From NCBI GenBank assembly GCA_023376005.1, contig CM042139.1, positions 137,021,602 through 137,085,601 on the forward strand: DNA of 64,000 bases. The letters run 5' to 3'. The notes under the pieces were generated by a model. It saw only the letters and a program-made list of their open reading frames with translations, ran no database searches and was not told where the DNA came from. The translations under genes and the position numbers were made by a program. How positions within the stretch are numbered: position 1 is the stretch's first letter; the number at the start of each line of letters is the position of its first letter. This stretch comes from Doryteuthis pealeii (Eukaryota > Mollusca > Cephalopoda > Myopsida > Loliginidae). Shown one piece after another: positions 9,428-21,320 of the stretch.

Positions 9428-12066
9428 GCTAAAAAAAACTATGAAAGTAGATAAAAAAGATTGCTATGAAAGTAGATAAGAAAGAAAAAAAAAAAGAGAG
9501 CTGCTATGAAAGTAGATAAGAAAGAAAAAAAGAAGAGAGCTGCTATGAAAGTAGATAAGAAAGAAGAAAAGAGAGCTGCTATGAAAGTAGATAAGAAGAA
9601 AAAAAGAAAGAGAGCTGCTATGAAAGTAGATAAGAAAGAAAAAAAGAAGAGAGAGCTGCTATGAAAGTAGATAAGAAAAAAAAAAGAGAGCTGCTATGAA
9701 AGTAGATAAGAAAAAAAAGAAAGAGAGCTGCATGCTATGAAAGTAGATGAAAAGAAAGAAAAAAGAGAGATGCTATGAAAGTAGATAAGAAAGAAAAAAA
9801 GAAAAGAGAGCTGCTATGAAAGTAGATAAGAAAGAAAAAAAGAAAAAGAAGCTGCTATGAAAGTAGATAGAAAGAAAAAAAGAAGAGAGACTATGAAAGT
9901 AGATAAGAAAGGAAAAAAGAAAGAGAGCTGCTATGAAAGTAGATAAGAAAGAAAAAAAGAAGAGAGATGCTATGAAAGTAGATGAGAAGAAAAAAAGAAA
10001 GAAGCTGCTATGAAGTAGATAAGAAAGAAAAAAGAAAGAAGTAGATGCTGCTAAAGAAAAGAAAAAAAGAAAGAGAGCTGCTATGAAAGTAGATAAGAAA
10101 GAAAAAAAGAAAAAGAGAGATGCTATGAAAGTAGATAAGAAAAAAAAAAAAGAAAAGAGAGCTGCTATGAAGTAGAATAGAAAGAAAAAAAGAAAGAGAG
10201 CTGCTGAAAGTAGATAAGAAAAGAAAAAAGAAGCTGCAAATAAAAAAAGAAGAAAGAGAGCTGCTATGAAAGTAGATAAGAAAGAAAAAAGAAAGAGAAG
10301 CTATGAAAGTAGATAGAGAAAGAAAAAAGAAGAAGAGAGAGCTGCTATGAAAGAAAAAAGAAAAAAAGAAAAAGAAAGAGAGCTATGAAAGTAGATAGAA
10401 AAGAAAAAAAGAAGAGAGAGATGCTAGAAATGAAAAAGTAGAATAAGAAAGAAAGAAGAAAAAAAGAAGAAGAGAGCTGCTTATGAAAGTAGATAATGAA
10501 AGCGAGAAAAAAAAAAAAAAGAAAGAAAAGAAAGAAAGAGAGCCTGCTATGAAAGTAGATAAGAAAAGAAAAAAAAAAAAGAAAGAAAGGAAAAGCAGAA
10601 GCTGCTAGAATAAGAGACAGAAAGAAGAATAATAAGAGGAAGAAAAGAAAAAAAGATGAGAAAGAAGAGAAAAAGAGGAGAGAACTAGCTGCTATAAGAG
10701 AGAAAAAAGGAGAGGTGATAAGAAAAGAAGAGCTATAAAGAAGAGCAGAGATGGATAAGGAAAAAAAAAAGGCAAGGGAGAGCTATTGAAAGAGAGAGGC
10801 TGCTATGTAAAGCAAAAGTAATAAGAAAGGAGAAAAAAATAAAAAAAAGAAAGAGAGCTGCTATAAAGTAGATAAGAAAAGAAAAAGAAGAAAGAGAGCT
10901 GCTATGAAGTAGGATAAAGGGAAAGAAAGAAAGAAAAGAAAGAGAGCTGCTATGAAAAAGTAGGATAAGAAAAGAAAAAATAAAAAAAAGAGAAAGAGAT
11001 GCTATGAAAGTAGATAAGAAAGAAAAAAAAAGGAAAGAGAGGATGCTATGAAAAGTAGATAAGAAAGAAAAAAAAGAAAGAGAGCTGCTTATGAAAGTAG
11101 ATAAGAAAGAAAAAAAGAAAGAGAGCTGCTATGAAAGTAGATAAGAAAGAAAAAAAAGAAAAGAGAGATGCTATGAAAAAGTAAGTAAGAAAGAAAAAAA
11201 AAAAAAAAGCTGCTATGAAAAGTAGATAAGAAAGAAAAAAAAAAAGAGAGCTGCTATGAAAGTAGATAAGAAAGAAAAAAAAAGAAAGAGAGCTGCTATG
11301 AAAGTAGAAAAAAGAAAAAAAGAAAGAGAGGCTGTTATGAATGTAGATAAGAAAGAAAGAAAAAGAAAGAGAGCTGCTATGAAAGTAGATGAGAAAGAAA
11401 AAAAAAGAAAAAAGAGAAGAAAGAGAGCTGCTATGAAAGTAGATAAGAAAAGAAAAAAAAAAGAAAGAGAGCTGCTATGAAAGTAGATAAGAAAGAAAAA
11501 AAAGAAGAGAGATGATGCTATGAAAGTAGATAAGAAAGAAAAAAAAAGAAAAGAGATGCTATGAAAGTAGATAAGAAAGAAAAAAAAAAAGAACAAGAGA
11601 GCTGCTATGAAAGTAGATAAGAAAGAAAAAAAAAAGAAAGAGACTGCTATGAAAGTAGATAAGAAAAAAAAAAGAAAAGAAAAGAAAGAAAGAAAGAAAA
11701 GAGAGATGCTATGAAAGTAGATAAGAAAAGAAAAAAAAGAAAGAGAGCTGCTAGATAGATAAGAGAAGAAAAAAAAAAGAGAGCGCTATGAAAGTAGATG
11801 AGAAGAAAAAAAGAAAGAGAGATGCTATGAAAGTAGATAAGAAAGAAAAAAAGAAAAGAGAGCTGCTATAAAAGTAGATAAGAAAGAGAAAAAAAAGAAA
11901 GCTGCTATGAAAGTAGATAAGAAAGAAAAAAAGAAAGAGAGATGCTATGAAAAGTAGATAAGAAAGAAAAACAGAAAGAGAGATGCTATTATGAAGTAGA
12001 TAAGAAAGAAAAAAAAGGAAAGAGAGCTGCTATGAAAGTAGATAAGAAAGAAAAAAAAAAAGAAAG
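9428..12066. repeat. 2.6-kb purine-rich minisatellite, unit about 42 bp
   Basis: A tandem array, roughly 60 units, of GCTATGAAAGTAGATAAGAA followed by an A/G-rich run (AAAAAAAGAAAGAGAGCT-like). The GCTGCTATGAAAGTAGAT segment is well conserved. The A/G segment varies in length from unit to unit, by whole bases in homopolymers, and 10300-10850 is most disordered. Almost every G is on the forward strand. Each unit begins with ATG, so fragments of frame read MKVDKKE repeatedly, but frequent non-triplet length changes rule out a coding array. Some homopolymer variation may be sequencing error. Confidence 0.95.
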
Positions 12067-12099
12067 AAAGAATAATGGAAAGCAGGAATACAAAAATAA

Positions 12100-12990
12100 G
12101 GTAGGAAAAAAAGATGGACGGAAAGGAAGAAATAAATTCAAAAAATAAAAATAATGAACAGATAATGGCAGTAAGAAAGTAAATGATAACGTGAGTATGA
12201 AAGGATAAATATTGATAAATAGATGTAAGGCAAAAGATGGAAGGAAATTGAGATAAGAAATGAAAAGAGAACGGACCATCGAGAGATAGAAAGAACCGAT
12301 AATAGAAAATTAAAATCCAAAGATAAATTGATAGATTAGAAAATGTAAAGGAATTTTAAATGCATAAATCATGAAAATGAGTAAACTAAAGTTTTCCTTA
12401 TGAAAAGATAAAAAAAAATAAAAATAAAAGAAGTGAGATTAAAATATAATCTTCTTTGTCCGAAATAGAAGAGTAAGATAAAATATTTAAAAAGCAAACG
12501 ATATGAAGAAATAGTGCTTAAAACGAATAGAGAGGAAAAACACTATAGAAATATAGAGGGAACCAAAGTAAATCTTATAATAATCTACCAAAACATAGTT
12601 GATATTTGTTCGGTTCTTTTAAAGGCAGGCCAACACTTATTGGGTTATTCAATTCCGAAGTCATTGTTTCAATAATCCTTTTTTGCTTAATATAAATAAT
12701 CATTTGTAAATAATTATAGCTTTAAGTAACGATTTTTATTAAAACTAATTTGCAAAAACTTAATTAAGTAAGAATAATAGATAGTACGACATGAAACCAT
12801 ATACGATTTAAGTATGCATATCAAATGCTAATATTCTGTAATCAATTATACTGTTGCAAATATATATTCTTATTTACCAACAAGAAACAGTATACTTAGT
12901 TGCAATTGTTATATTCTAAATTATAAGAATATATTATTTGGCATGTAATGTAGGGTAACTTAAAATGGCTGCGAAAGACAATTCTGTTTA
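12100..12990. other. A-rich sequence, nothing recognised
   Basis: The strand bias of the minisatellite fades over 12066-12560. A short SINE C-like tail fragment (TTGGGTTATTCAATTCCGAA) lies near 12638-12660. No gene supported. Confidence 0.5.
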
Positions 12991-12991
12991 A

Positions 12992-13240
12992 TTGGTTTAG
13001 TTTATTTGTTTAATGACCTAACATCATTCGTCGGTTATTTAATGTGAAATATTTAATATCCTTATAGAAGAACTGTAGAAGAACGGGTTTGGTAGAATAT
13101 AACCCATAGCTTGAAGGATTAGTGGGTTCATCTTTGTCTTAAGGGTAATAGTCCAAAAGTGAACGTAGTAGCGTGACTGGATTTTGAACTTGGTTACAAA
13201 GATATCACAGCCCATCATGTTAGTCAATACTCCACGTGTA
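12992..13240 (-). mobile_element. SINE family C
   Basis: Reverse-oriented copy: TTGTTTAATGACCTAACATC and GGTTATTTAATG tail blocks, GTGAACGTAGTAGCGTGACT, then GATTTTGAACTTGG as box B complement and CAGCCCATCATGTTAGTC at the box A side. Confidence 0.7.
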
Positions 13241-13244
13241 CCCC

Positions 13245-14550
13245 ACAATTGAATTTGATTAACGTGTGATGATATCAAGGTCGTTTGAGGGCGTGGCTTT
13301 GATTTCGATTTCAAAATTAGTTGATAATATGACACTGAGAAGTTAAATAGAAACTTTGTTTAGAAACGAAAACAGACAATATTTCGCTCATTCATCGATT
13401 CGGGGATTCCCCGTGAGCTGGTATAAGAATTTGTAATCAAAATAAATATATACATATAAAAATGTAGATTCACTCTTATTCACCGACGAGAGGAAAATGA
13501 AACAACGAGAGAAGCGGCAACGAATGCACAAGATAAGATGGCGAAGACTATACGGTGTGTGAGAGGCATAACAACTGATGGACGAAGTGAGTAATTCAGT
13601 GCTGGACAATCGTCGGAGTAAGGGTATGAAACACAATATCGATGGTTTAAGAGCAAATGGAGTTAAAGATTTCTTTAAACATTACCCCAAGTATGGCACA
13701 ATATGGGAAGCCGGCAGGTATTGCCCCTCCGAGCCAGTGAAGTGGAGAGTAATAACACGAAATGGTGACTCCATATTTTGAAGAGCATCAACTCTCTTCT
13801 CAGACCTGTTTATGAGATTGTTCTTCTCTTATCCTGTGAGGCCAAGTCCTTGATTGCATTTCCTCTCGAATCATTCTTTAAATTCCTTTATACCGCCTTG
13901 TTTATAAGATTCTTTGCGCTTTCTTTCCTGTGAACTATTCCCGGTTGATGAAAATGGCACCGGAAAGTTACTAAAAGAGAACTATGACGAAACCCATGGC
14001 ATAAAGCCGTTCGATTTTCAATTGCTGTAATTTTCCCTATCGATGACATCACCGTTATGTAATATCACACTTCATTTTTGCCGTCATCTCTGTTAAAAAT
14101 TATTTGTTATTTTGAACATTGATTTAGTGTTACATCTTATGTATATTTCTTTACTTACATAGCAACATACTTTTTCTACAAAGTCTTGCTCATTCACACA
14201 TGTTTTCAGAAAATATCTTCTGTTGTACTACTTGTTCCCGAAAACTTTGTTACGTTTTAATATCATACTTTAAACCTATTGTCCTGACAACAAACTCTCT
14301 GCTTCCTTTATTATTATTATCTATATCTCTTAGGGTTTTTTTAGGACTCCTTTCTCTCAGTTACGTTAAAAATTGTTATCATCCTCCGCTCTTATTTGTT
14401 TGCATTTTTCGGTTGCGAAATCCTATTCTCAGAAAAACGATTTAATGAAAAAGTGATTAAAATATTACCGAAACAAGGATATAAAGAGTAAAAATGAATA
14501 TAAAAGAAAAAATGTTATAAATATAAAGGCACATGTCCTGTAATGTTATC
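13245..14550. other. Unique-looking sequence with one small open frame
   Basis: Nothing here is a recognised family. A 67-codon ATG frame at 13578-13781 (plus strand) has a more balanced composition than its surroundings but no known motif. I cannot call it an exon. Poly-pyrimidine stretches occur near 13785-13810 and 14320-14400. Confidence 0.4.
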
Positions 14551-14554
14551 GTTT

Positions 14555-14650
14555 TAGAAAATGGACACGGCTCAAACGGCGCTGGTTGCAATTCCTGTAG
14601 CGCTAAAATCATTTGGAAAGTTAAGAATCCAGCTATTCTTCAGCCAAAAT
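14555..14650 (+). mobile_element. SINE family A head fragment, decayed
   Basis: GACACGGCTCAAACG followed by TTGCAATTCCTGTAGCGCTA and AAAGTTAAGAATCCAGCTAT parallels the head/body junction of the full-length copy at 15240. The rest is unrecognisable. Confidence 0.4.
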
Positions 14651-15239
14651 TTCTAAGTCCACCTACTGAAACCACTAACTAAGCTGACCAACCTGGGAAC
14701 AGCCACAAGCTCAGCAAAAGGCCAAGGACCTGTCCATTTACTTTTACGTCTTATTCATGATTCAGAGTTATCGTTATTTGTAATTACTACTCTACCGTAA
14801 TGTAACATGTTTACGTTGGTAACGATAAGTTTTCATTTTAAGAACCACACGAATAAAAGTAAAATATCTTAACAGAAAATTAAAAATAAATTCGTTATAA
14901 TAAAAGATTAAAAATATTAAGTAACATAGATAAAAGAAATTCAAATCGAGGAAACAACATTCTGAGAGGCTTCTAATTTCAAATCATTGACAGAAAAGAT
15001 AACGGGAACATTTGTATGGGTGATAAGAAAAGATGACGTACATAGAAAAGGAAGAGTAAGAAAAATTCACGAATAGTATTAAGTGTGGCTTAAAAAATTA
15101 AACGGAACCAAATAAAAAACATTATAAAATATAATGGTGTTTTTAAACTTGCATGCTATATTCTCTTTGTATCCGATGTTTTTTTTATTTTTTAACTGAT
15201 TATTCATAACAGGGAATGTATATGTTATACATACTTACC

Positions 15240-15545
15240 AAGTGGAGGGGCGTGGTAAACTGGTTACCGTCGTAGGAAATAGACACGGCGAAACGAGTTC
15301 AAATACTGGACGACTCTGTTTTTATTTCACATAGGGCCAATGATCTTGGCAAAGGTATGAATCCAACAAATCTCTTTCCAGATATGGGTAAAACGTACAG
15401 CAGACTGGGTTGTTTAACCTTGGTTAGCAACCAGTCTAGGAGAAGGAAAACTCTGAATTCAAACCTGTTAAACGCCGCTTAGGAAGTTTACTTTGTGTTG
15501 CAGACTGCTAATGCAGACGGGTTTGCCAATACATACATGCTAGGC
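15240..15545 (+). mobile_element. SINE family A, full-length reference copy
   Basis: About 305 bp. The tRNA-like head runs 15240-15325, with a box A-like GGTAAACTGGTTACCG and a box B-like CGAGTTCAAATACTGG. A central body follows (TTTATTTCACATAGGGCC, GGTATGAATCCAACAAAT, GATATGGGTAAAACG, CAGACTGGGTTGTTTAACC, AACCAGTCTAGGAGAAGG, GAAAACTCTGAATTCAAACC, TGTTAAACGCCGCTTAGG). The tail has TTTGTGTTGCAGACTGC and ends in CAATACATACATGC. This is one of several tRNA-derived SINE families and is the most complete copy here. Confidence 0.85.
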
Positions 15546-15714
15546 CAGTGAACATTTATAACTCTTAGATTTTTCATTATGAAAAAAGGGGTATATCATA
15601 TTTATTATGATAGTCACCTACAGCAAAAAATCAAGAGAAACGACCTTAAAAATTAAGAGAAACAACCCGGAAATACAAATTAGGTTAGAATTAGGTTCAT
15701 AATGGAGGGTTCAT

Positions 15715-15970
15715 ATGGAGGCGCTAAGCCTAAAACGGTTATCGTCGTACAATGTGAACTCTGCTACTCGAGTTCAAATCCTGAACAGAAACATTTGCAA
15801 TTCACATAGCTTTAATAACTTTGGGAAAGGTACAAATCCAACTATTCTCCCAGCTATTGCTGACTAGTAGGGCAGACTGGGTTATTTACACGACAACCAA
15901 TCTAGGTGAAGAAACAACCTAAATTTAAACAAGCTGTAGACCTGGAAAGGAATGAGATCCACCAAGCTAT
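15715..15970 (+). mobile_element. SINE family A, near full length
   Basis: The head begins ATGGAGGCGCTAAGC and has a clear box B (CGAGTTCAAATCCTG at about 15769-15783). The body contains CAATTCACATAGCTTTAA, GGTACAAATCCAACTATT, GCAGACTGGGTTATTTA and AACCAATCTAGGTGAAG. It lies only about 170 bp downstream of the 15240 copy in the same orientation. Confidence 0.8.
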
Positions 15971-15974
15971 CCCT

Positions 15975-16815
15975 ATTCAAGACACGTGTAGAAATTACAT
16001 CTCTTACTTTCCAAGGTTCACTCGTTTGATGCTAGGGGACACGAAAGGTATTACCTCCCGTGTCTACCACTAGCAACGTTGTGACGTGGTTAATGTTATA
16101 CAAAAAGTTAAATTCTTTTAAATCTCTTAGCACTTTCTGCCTCGACAAGCAAGTCGCACATAAAGTGCGTTTCCCCGTCCACCATTTGACAAGGGGCCGT
16201 TGCACCCCCAACAACTTCGAGACACATGGTAAACGAAAGAATATTAAGCATGTACGTTTTTTCATTGCCAGTTACATATTAAGGAATCAACTATGACTAA
16301 GGACTCTCCATTTCATATTAGGACATTTCTCTTATACAAGTATGAATAAGCACTTTTATGAATCTCATTGTCATGTTTGTATTTCATTCTATTTGAATTT
16401 GCTCAGACAATAAATTTGTCCTTGATAATTCGACGTTAATTGTACTTTCATATATATTCACACAAGAACATATCACGCTTCAAGTAGTAATTGTTAACGG
16501 CGTGTTGTGATATGCAAAACGACAAATATGAAAGGCAAGTGCACTCGGCAGAAGGTTTTCGGTCAGTGATCAGTCACACTCGATCAGTTGCTTAGATCTA
16601 TTTGACCTCAAATTGGTCCGTTGAGAGAAAACCGTAATAACTGTATTTTCCAAGTAGAATGATTATTATTTTACATATAACTATCTAACAAAGACTATAA
16701 CAGATTTTGAGTATTCACGTTTACCGGGATTTAAAAAGTTCAAAATATATCTCTCATCCATATTTATACATAGGTTAATAAAAAATATTTTTCTATAAAT
16801 GAAAATCATTCCGGC
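15975..16815. other. Unique-looking sequence
   Basis: Overlapping frames of 77-78 codons on both strands at 16032-16296 have no recognised motif. No repeat partner was found in the window. Confidence 0.45.
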
Positions 16816-16819
16816 AAAT

Positions 16820-17000
16820 AGAGTTGAAATCCTGAACAATGGCGCTAAAACCCTTGGAAAAGCATGCATTCAACTATTCCTCCTCCACCAATAGGTTTCT
16901 AGAGGGTTGAACTGGGTTCTTTAACCTTGGTTCGGTTCCTAGCTTAGGAAATTAAAACTGAATTAAAACCTGTTAAACTCCGCTAAAGAAATGGAATGCT
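16820..17000 (+). mobile_element. SINE family A, 5'-truncated
   Basis: Starts in the head/body junction (GTTGAAATCCTGAACAATGG). It shows GCATTCAACTATTCCTCC, TTGAACTGGGTTCTTTAACC and AACCTGTTAAACTCCGCTAA. Box A is gone. Confidence 0.75.
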
Positions 17001-17004
17001 ACCA

Positions 17005-18125
17005 GCCTCGCTCAGAATTTGAATTTCAACGACCATAACTATTACACAAGTGGCGCCTCCGTTTAGATAATAAGACACGAGGACATCTGTTAGGTACTCT
17101 GAGTAACAACTCTGGCAATTTCCTTGACAGATGAGGCAGAAACAGTTTTCAAAAGATCTTGCTTTTTATTCTTCAATCAGAAGAGTCATTGAACGAACCC
17201 TAACTACATAAAATGTTCGATTTTCCCGATGGATATGTATGCGACCTAAATGTGTAATTCGTTATCATTTGGCAAATTTGTGGGATTTTCAAGAACAGGT
17301 ATGCTGTCGAAAAATACTAAATCTTGAGTGAAACAAAGAAACTGACAAAACCATGTAATACTTTCTAGAGGCCAAGAAACACGCCCTTCTGTTGAAAGAA
17401 AATCATCATAATCAAAATTACCAAAAAGTGGGTGATCTTATTGACTAAGAAGACTGGAAATGAATCACTATTTCAGTACTTGTCAAGTTTCTCTGTTTGG
17501 TTCTGTTACCAAATTTGAAAAGTTAACCGGATGCAGAATTCCGAGAATAACAAGAAGTACTTTCCCCCAATAAATCATATTACATCCAAGCACCGATTAA
17601 CACAGTTATACTTAATTGGGGGACCACTTAACCAACAGCTGGCAATGTAAACAACCTGATTCCTTTGTTTATCGAAATGACTTGATTTGGAATTATATTA
17701 CTCGAAAAGGGTTGATATGCCGTAAAACAAAACAATCAGACGACAAATCATGTAGCGAGAATATTTTACTTCTCAGTTGTATAGCTAAACAAAGGAGGAA
17801 CTTTCAAAAAATGTGAACAATTTCTCGGAACTAAGCTTTGTATATAGCTGAGTCATATATTTGTATTTCCCCCTCGATTTTGAGGCCTGTGCTGGATATT
17901 AAGTTAAACAAATATTTCAAATGTTGGCTATTCATCTTTATATTGATGGTCTTCAACAAAAGTGAATATTCTAAAAATAATTTGGTATTCAAGGTAGGCT
18001 GACAATGACTAAGAAGATTAATGTAATATTCAGCTTGGTGCAATATTCAATTCCTCCTCACTTTTATGCTCTTCTGGTTTTGAATATGCCCCACAAAGAA
18101 TAAACAATCTAGGAAACAGGATTGG
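17005..18125. other. Unique-looking sequence
   Basis: No gene or repeat family recognised over about 1.1 kb. Confidence 0.5.
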
Positions 18126-18129
18126 AAAG

Positions 18130-18130
18130 C

Positions 18131-18167
<37 letters not shown>

Positions 18168-18187
18168 ATATATATATAGCATATATA

Positions 18188-18268
<81 letters not shown>
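18130..18268. repeat. (TA)n microsatellite, interrupted
   Basis: About 140 bp of TA repeat with interruptions GCATATATATC near 18178-18190. Confidence 0.95.
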
Positions 18269-18271
<3 letters not shown>

Positions 18272-18370
18272 ATGATCATCTGTTGTTTACAGATTTGATC
18301 TCTCTGGTGATCGTAAAGTATATACACAGATGTATGTATTAAAAAAAATAGTTAAAAAACAGCTCTTTAA

Positions 18371-18490
18371 TGGCAGCTGGCGATGACCTAGAGGTTAATG
18401 GATCAGCTTTCGATCCTGGTCGGAAGTAGTTGCTGTGTCTAGCCACACTGATGAGACTTGAAATGTCGAAACACGGTGACATTGGATAAC
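18371..18490 (+). ncRNA. tRNA-like promoter followed by hammerhead-like core
   Basis: A tRNA-like stretch has TGGCGATGACCTAGAGGTTA (box A side) and CTTTCGATCCTGG (box B, about 18407-18419). It is followed about 28 bp later by CTGATGA (18448-18454), a 13-nt stem-loop (GAC/GTC ends, 18455-18467) and GAAAC (18468-18472). The next bases give ACG then GTG where a cleavable NUH is required, and I see no good stem I partner, so the ribozyme is probably inactive. The order, promoter then hammerhead on the same strand, is the same as in the 422-bp array at 31819. Confidence 0.55.
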
Positions 18491-18530
18491 AAGATAAATT
18501 AATGTCATAGGAATCAACTATCTCATTACA

Positions 18531-19140
18531 AAAGTTGATAATACGCAGAAGAATAGAAAGTGTATCTTATGTGGTGAAAAATATAAAACGGGTAATCGCA
18601 TACGAAGCGAATGCCTGAAACTGACATCAAGATTAGGTAGGTCTGGGTGGGAAAGGTTATCCATTGGGAATTGTGCAAGAGGTTAAAATGTGTCTATAGT
18701 ATCAAATGATATATACACAAATCAGAATCTAATCTAGGAAATGAGACCAAGATTATTCTCTCAAAGACAAAAAACCCTCACCCAACCGAGGGTAGAAGAC
18801 CAGACATATAATTAATTAACAAGAATAAAAGAACTTGTCATCTACAGGAATTTGCCATTACAAGTGATCAAAGATTCAAAATAAAAGTTGAAATTATAGA
18901 CTATATCTAAATCTTCCCAGAGAGTTAAAAAGCTGTGGAACATCAAGATGACGGTGATAATGTCGTTGGTACTATGTCCTGGAAAAAAGTTACTTGGTTA
19001 AGAAAAAAGAAAGAATCGAGACCATGAAGACAACAACACTTTTAAAAAAAAACATCAATAATACTAATAACTGTTTTGGAAACCTGTCACTCAGATTTCA
19101 CTAAAAGAACATCAGTTTAAACTGGTGTGAAACGCTAATA
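18531..19140 (+). pseudogene. Dong/R4-like LINE 3' remnant (subfamily 1)
   Basis: A 5'-truncated copy of the element at 21180-24550, aligning from about its position 23880 onward. Recognisable blocks are GTTGATAATACGCAGAAGAA, GTGGGAAAGGTTATCCATTG ('GKVIHWELC' region), GAAGACCAGACATATAATTA (the RPD endonuclease motif region) and ACTTGTCATCTACAGGAATT. It ends in the conserved 3' block CTGTCACTCAGATTTCACT. Numerous stops and indels are present. Confidence 0.8.
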
Positions 19141-19329
19141 AAACAATGGAATCATCTACGAAAACTCCTTTTTATTTCCTTTTTGTATAGCTCTACTACC
19201 TCTCTCAATAGAACTTAAAAACACAGACAATGGATATAAAGCGACTTCTACAAAAATAAAACCACCTATCCTATATTGACCAGGGCCAGGAGTAAACTGT
19301 CTACAAAACATTATAAAAACGAACAAAAG

Positions 19330-20026
19330 CAATATGTAAACTATGCAAAAAGACCCCTGAATCAATTCATAAGTGTTCGGCTTGGCAATCCTAACACATA
19401 TATAATATAAAAGAAACAGAAATAGAATAGGATATCATATTCATTGGAAAATATGCAAAACCTGGAAAATCGTATAAACTTTCAACGAGAACGACTAAGA
19501 TAAACCAAACAAAGTACAATTCACTGGGACTTTATTTTATCCAAATATATGAAAAATAAAGAGCACTATAGGAATTATGGTGGTAAAGGGCTATAAAAGA
19601 AAATAATGATTTCTAAGTGATGTGTCAGTGCGAACATATAATGATATATTAATCAAACAGTCTAATAAAAATATAAATAAAGTAAAAATATAAAGACATG
19701 GAAATAGGAATTGAAAAAACCGTAGCACCCTAAAACTACCACAGTCAACTAACAGTACAAGCCCTGGGTATGATCATGAAGGGGAGAGATAAACTCATTA
19801 AAAAAGAAAGCGGGAAGTCCTAGTTATATATGAAATAGAAAAATGCACTATGTAGACCTGTTCATAACCTGAGGAGATTATTATCAATGTGATTAAAGAA
19901 TATCATCCAAAAAGTCAGCAAAATATATATAATGCATAAAATTACTACTTTTCTTCGCCCTAGTTTTTGGGTAAAGACTCAGTGAAGGATGGTAAGAAAC
20001 CGAAAGTTAACCTGAAAATTAAATAA

Positions 20027-20028
<2 letters not shown>
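19330..20028 (+). pseudogene. Dong/R4-like LINE 3' remnant (subfamily 2)
   Basis: A second, related subfamily. A zinc-knuckle-like region (CK followed by KTPESIHKC near 19345-19375) is followed by 'IHWKICKTW' (about 19438-19470). Near the 3' end comes a conserved tail domain with 'EKTVAP', then 'ALGMIMKG' (19755-19785), corresponding to 'VIPIVVGALGTV' in the main copy. The element runs straight into the (AAT)n at 20029. Frameshifted and stop-ridden. Confidence 0.65.
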
Positions 20029-20068
<40 letters not shown>

Positions 20069-20145
20069 TATAAACAATAATAATTATAATAATAATAATA
20101 CAAATAATAATAATAATAATACAAATAATAATAATAATAATAAGA
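20029..20145. repeat. (AAT)n microsatellite
   Basis: About 117 bp of AAT repeat with a few substituted units. It is the 3' boundary of the subfamily 2 LINE remnant. Confidence 0.95.
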
Positions 20146-21180
20146 TAAAGTGGCATAAATACTTATAATAAAAGGGGTCATGTGGATTTAAACTAAGTTA
20201 AAAACTTATAATTTATAAGGTGCTACTATATCTCCTGTGCATAAGTGATTTAAGTATGCATGGATGTCAAGTACATAGATACAATTACCATCTAATTGTA
20301 ATTAATACTAATTAGGATGAACTCCCTCATCAAATAGCTTAACCATCAAAGTATCTACAATATTTGCTACTCATATAAGTTGTCTGACATCTTTACTAGT
20401 AACACTGCATGATACTTAACAGTAAAGGTATACTGGGATATTTGATGCTACTCGCATTCTATAATGTTTGACCCTCTCTTAAGTAGGTCCTAATAATAGT
20501 GGCTGCACACCATACAACAAAAGATTAAGTTTAGTATCCTGCTTACCAACATTTGCAGGTAGTGAACTTGATCAATGATCTTTTACGATCATAATGAATT
20601 GACTGATTGACATAAAATGGGTTCCCCATATGCCACGGGATCTTCCGCATTGGAGCGCTTTGCCATCTGCAGTATTGCTCATCAATATTCATAGTATAGG
20701 TACTAGAGGACTTGATGGGTGACATTGTGGATGATGGAGCGCTTTGGGGAGTGGGAGGTCTGTTCGTGTGTGAGGAGCATATTTTGTCTGCGTTAACTAT
20801 ACGCAATTTTTTTTTTTTTTTTTCTGGTCAGGGGCTCAGAACTTAAACAACCTCCTGGGTCAGGTATAACCACACTATACCACCTCATGAAAAATGTCTA
20901 AAATAAATTATATCAGCCGTGGAACGCAGACTTCGGGTCTGTGGGACGCCATGGGCAGGTGCTCCCTTGATGGCCAACATTTGGGACCCGGTCCGCATCC
21001 TGCGAATGTTGGCTCAAACTTTCATTTCAGATACTCAACACAAGATGATTCATCCCCAGAAAAAAGAATAAATAATCAGTATACCCAAGATATCAATCAG
21101 GGGTAGATGATCAACCTTATATGCATGTAGGCTGCTGTTGTTTTTCTTGTTCTTCCAGATATTCATGGGAAAATGGTAGC
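20146..21180 (+). other. Region 5' of the LINE open frame, boundary uncertain
   Basis: The 5' end of the main Dong/R4-like element must lie here or at 21180. GC content rises from about 20890, and a 70-codon ATG frame occupies 20894-21106. It has no cysteine-histidine finger that I can recognise. A 17-T run sits near 20808-20824. I cannot tell 5' UTR from flanking sequence. Confidence 0.4.
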
Positions 21181-21190
21181 TCAGCCGATA

Positions 21191-21320
21191 GACGACCCAG
21201 TGAGGTGGTAGCCGATAGACGACCCAGTGAGGTGGTAGCCGATAGACGACCCAGTGAGGTGGTAGCCGACGACCCAGTGAGGTGGTAGCCGAGAGACGAC
21301 CCAGTGAGGTGGTAGCCGAG
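21191..21320 (+). repeat. 27-bp tandem repeat at LINE N-terminus
   Basis: Five copies of a unit beginning GACGACCCAGTGAGGTGGTA, starting at 21191, 21218, 21245, 21268 and 21295. Periods are 27, 27, 23 and 27 bp. 27 bp is nine codons (read R-P-S-E-V-V-A-D/E-R). The 23-bp unit has lost 4 bp and breaks the frame upstream, which explains why the open frame begins inside the fourth unit. Confidence 0.9.

Noticed and set aside
11213..11596. Repetitive open frames MKVDKKE... and FLSTFIAALF...
   Set aside because: They are read-through of the minisatellite. Unit lengths are not multiples of three and frames break constantly.
13578..13781. 67-codon ATG frame with balanced composition
   Set aside because: No domain, splice context or paralog was seen. 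It could be chance.
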